From assembly GCA_013286285.1 (NCBI GenBank), contig JABDGA010000005.1, positions 1 to 59,140 on the forward strand: a stretch of 59,140 bases of DNA, given 5' to 3'. Made by a program: the position numbers and the translations under genes. The notes under the pieces are model-generated. The model was not told the origin of the DNA. It was given only the letters and a program-made list of their open reading frames with translations, and ran no database searches. The stretch comes from Alphaproteobacteria bacterium. GTDB taxonomy: Bacteria; Pseudomonadota; Alphaproteobacteria; Rickettsiales; JABCZZ01. Of this stretch, positions 58,097 to 59,140 are shown piece by piece (the first letter of the stretch is position 1; every line of letters begins with the position of its first letter).

Positions 58097-59140
58097 TTAA
58101 GAACCGTATATTATCATCATAGCCGAAAAGATACAGCAAGCATTTAAGCGCCTCTCCCCGGGAAAATTGCAGCCTTTCGTCTCGCTGCAGGATCAGCTTT
58201 GCCTCCTGGCGTGCGGTATGCAGCAATTCAGAATGGAGAGACAAATCGGCAAAACGGAAGTCCAATGTACCACTCTGGCGTGTACCTAATATATCGCCGC
58301 TGCCGCGTAGCCGCATGTCCTCTTCGGCAATCCGGAAACCGTCATTGGTCTCGCGGATGATGCGCAGGCGTGATTTGGCGATATCCGTGCATTGATCGGT
58401 ATATAGCAGGATGCAGGCGGAGGGCTTGTCGCTGCGCCCGACCCGCCCGCGCAGCTGATGTAACTGTGCCAGGCCGAAACGCTCGGCGTGTTCGATGATG
58501 ATAACCGTCGCATCCGGCACGTCCACCCCCACTTCCACTACGGTTGTCGCCACTAAAATATCATATTCCTTGCCGGCGAATCCTGTCATAACTTGCTCAC
58601 GTTCCTGCGGTGGCATCTGGCCATGCGCCATGCCGACCTTTGAGCCGAAGCGATGGATAAATTCGACGCGCCTTGCTTCCACTGCGGCCAGATCGCTGGG
58701 AACGTTCTCGTCTTCGCTTTCTTCGACCAGTGGGCAAATCCAGTATACTTTATCCCCTTTGGCAATGGAGCGCTTCACGGCTTCGGTAACTTCTTCATAG
58801 CGGGAAAGCGGTATGGCTTTGGTGGTGATTTCTCTTCTTCCTGCAGGCTTTTCCGCCAGCACCGAGCAATCCATATCGCCGAATGCCGTCATAGTCAGGG
58901 TGCGGGGGATGGGGGTTGCGGTCATCACCAGCACATGGGTATCCTTTGCCTTGGTGGTGAGCGCCAGCCGCTGCGCCACGCCAAAACGGTGCTGCTCGTC
59001 AATTACCGCAAGTTTTAAGTTTTTGAATATGACCTTATCCTGAAACAGGGCATGCGTGCCGATGACGATGTCCACTTCGCCATTGGCGATCGCCGCAAGG
59101 CTGTCTGCATGCTCTCTGGCCTTCATACCGCCGGTAAGGA
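58086..59140 (-). CDS. recG: ATP-dependent DNA helicase RecG, C-terminal part
   Basis: The right edge of the window cuts the gene; the frame is open to the last base (LTGGMKAREHADSLAAIANG). Visible helicase motifs: DIVIGTHALFQDKV, VIDEQHRFGVAQR (motif II, DEQH), MTATPIPRTL (motif III), VEVGVDVPDATVIIIEHAERFGLAQLHQLRGRVGRSD (motifs V/VI). The N-terminal wedge domain and Walker A motif are outside. RecG remodels stalled forks and Holliday junctions. Confidence 0.95.
   Translation of the reverse strand, partial: LTGGMKAREHADSLAAIANGEVDIVIGTHALFQDKVIFKNLKLAVIDEQHRFGVAQRLALTTKAKDTHVLVMTATPIPRTLTMTAFGDMDCSVLAEKPAGRREITTKAIPLSRYEEVTEAVKRSIAKGDKVYWICPLVEESEDENVPSDLAAVEARRVEFIHRFGSKVGMAHGQMPPQEREQVMTGFAGKEYDILVATTVVEVGVDVPDATVIIIEHAERFGLAQLHQLRGRVGRSDKPSACILLYTDQCTDIAKSRLRIIRETNDGFRIAEEDMRLRGSGDILGTRQSGTLDFRFADLSLHSELLHTARQEAKLILQRDERLQFSRGEALKCLLYLFGYDDNIRFLNAG

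Noticed and set aside
1-59140. CRISPR array, prophage, transposase or integrase
   Set aside because: No regularly spaced direct repeats of 25-40 nt and no such proteins were found. The heptamer arrays have no spacers.

Overview
The window is a gene-dense bacterial chromosome segment of about 59 kb with moderate GC. It reads as an alphaproteobacterium. The main clues are a DivL-type kinase with tyrosine in the H-box, a short HprK lacking the N-terminal domain, a Tim44-domain protein, a PstA with a long N-terminal extension, an ISC-type iron-sulfur operon, and a small SRP RNA upstream of dnaX. I cannot fix the order. The ISC operon with hscB argues for a lineage other than the SUF-only Rhizobiales. 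No rRNA, tRNA, CRISPR array, transposase or phage genes were seen.

Layout. (1) 1-9252 is a surface-polysaccharide locus: three family-2 glycosyltransferases, a pyruvyltransferase, a QueC-like PP-loop enzyme, an HTTM-like membrane protein with a DCC thiol protein, and a Wzx-type flippase. (2) 9268-13378 has pabB, a membrane-anchored protein of unknown function, hisE and a Thr-rich lipoprotein. (3) 13619-16297 is iscS-iscU-iscA-hscB, preceded by a near-consensus IscR type-1 site; hscA, fdx and iscR are absent here. (4) 16369-21600 has a Pro/Gln-rich unknown protein, a tiny basic protein, ppdK and a secreted GH16 enzyme. (5) 21624-26256 is a tightly coupled minus-strand operon, glyQ, a four-helix-bundle (S23) gene, panD, PAP2, glyS. 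The S23 gene is bracketed by inverted heptamer arrays that have become the C-terminus of GlyQ. (6) 26442-33574 has hpf, hprK, a sulfotransferase, a two-component system, an SDR, an EamA exporter and xthA. (7) 34264-37633 has tmk, the SRP RNA, dnaX, ybaB and an unknown gene. (8) 37647-39279 is an AT-richer pair, a TIR-domain protein and a LuxI/FeeM-like acyltransferase, placed before yejE-yejF. (9) 42335-45028 is a glutathione group (gshA, rsmE, gst). (10) 45141-54498 has an SNase, a lytic transglycosylase, rnhB, a hemerythrin, the DivL-like kinase, a Tim44 protein and spoT. (11) 54510-59140 has pstA, pstC, phoR and the 3' part of recG.

The most unusual signals are these. First, five short arrays of 7-nt repeats lie 3-16 nt upstream of start codons (iscU, panD, S23, the OmpR-type regulator, dnaX); this looks like an unrecognised repeat family placed where it could affect translation initiation. 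Second, the S23 gene looks like a mobile cassette. Third, the TIR plus acyltransferase pair is a candidate defence or signalling module. Fourth, a QueC paralogue is coupled to a pyruvyltransferase. Fifth, there are several long palindromes, including a perfect 38-bp one and a 146-nt one between the SRP RNA and dnaX.
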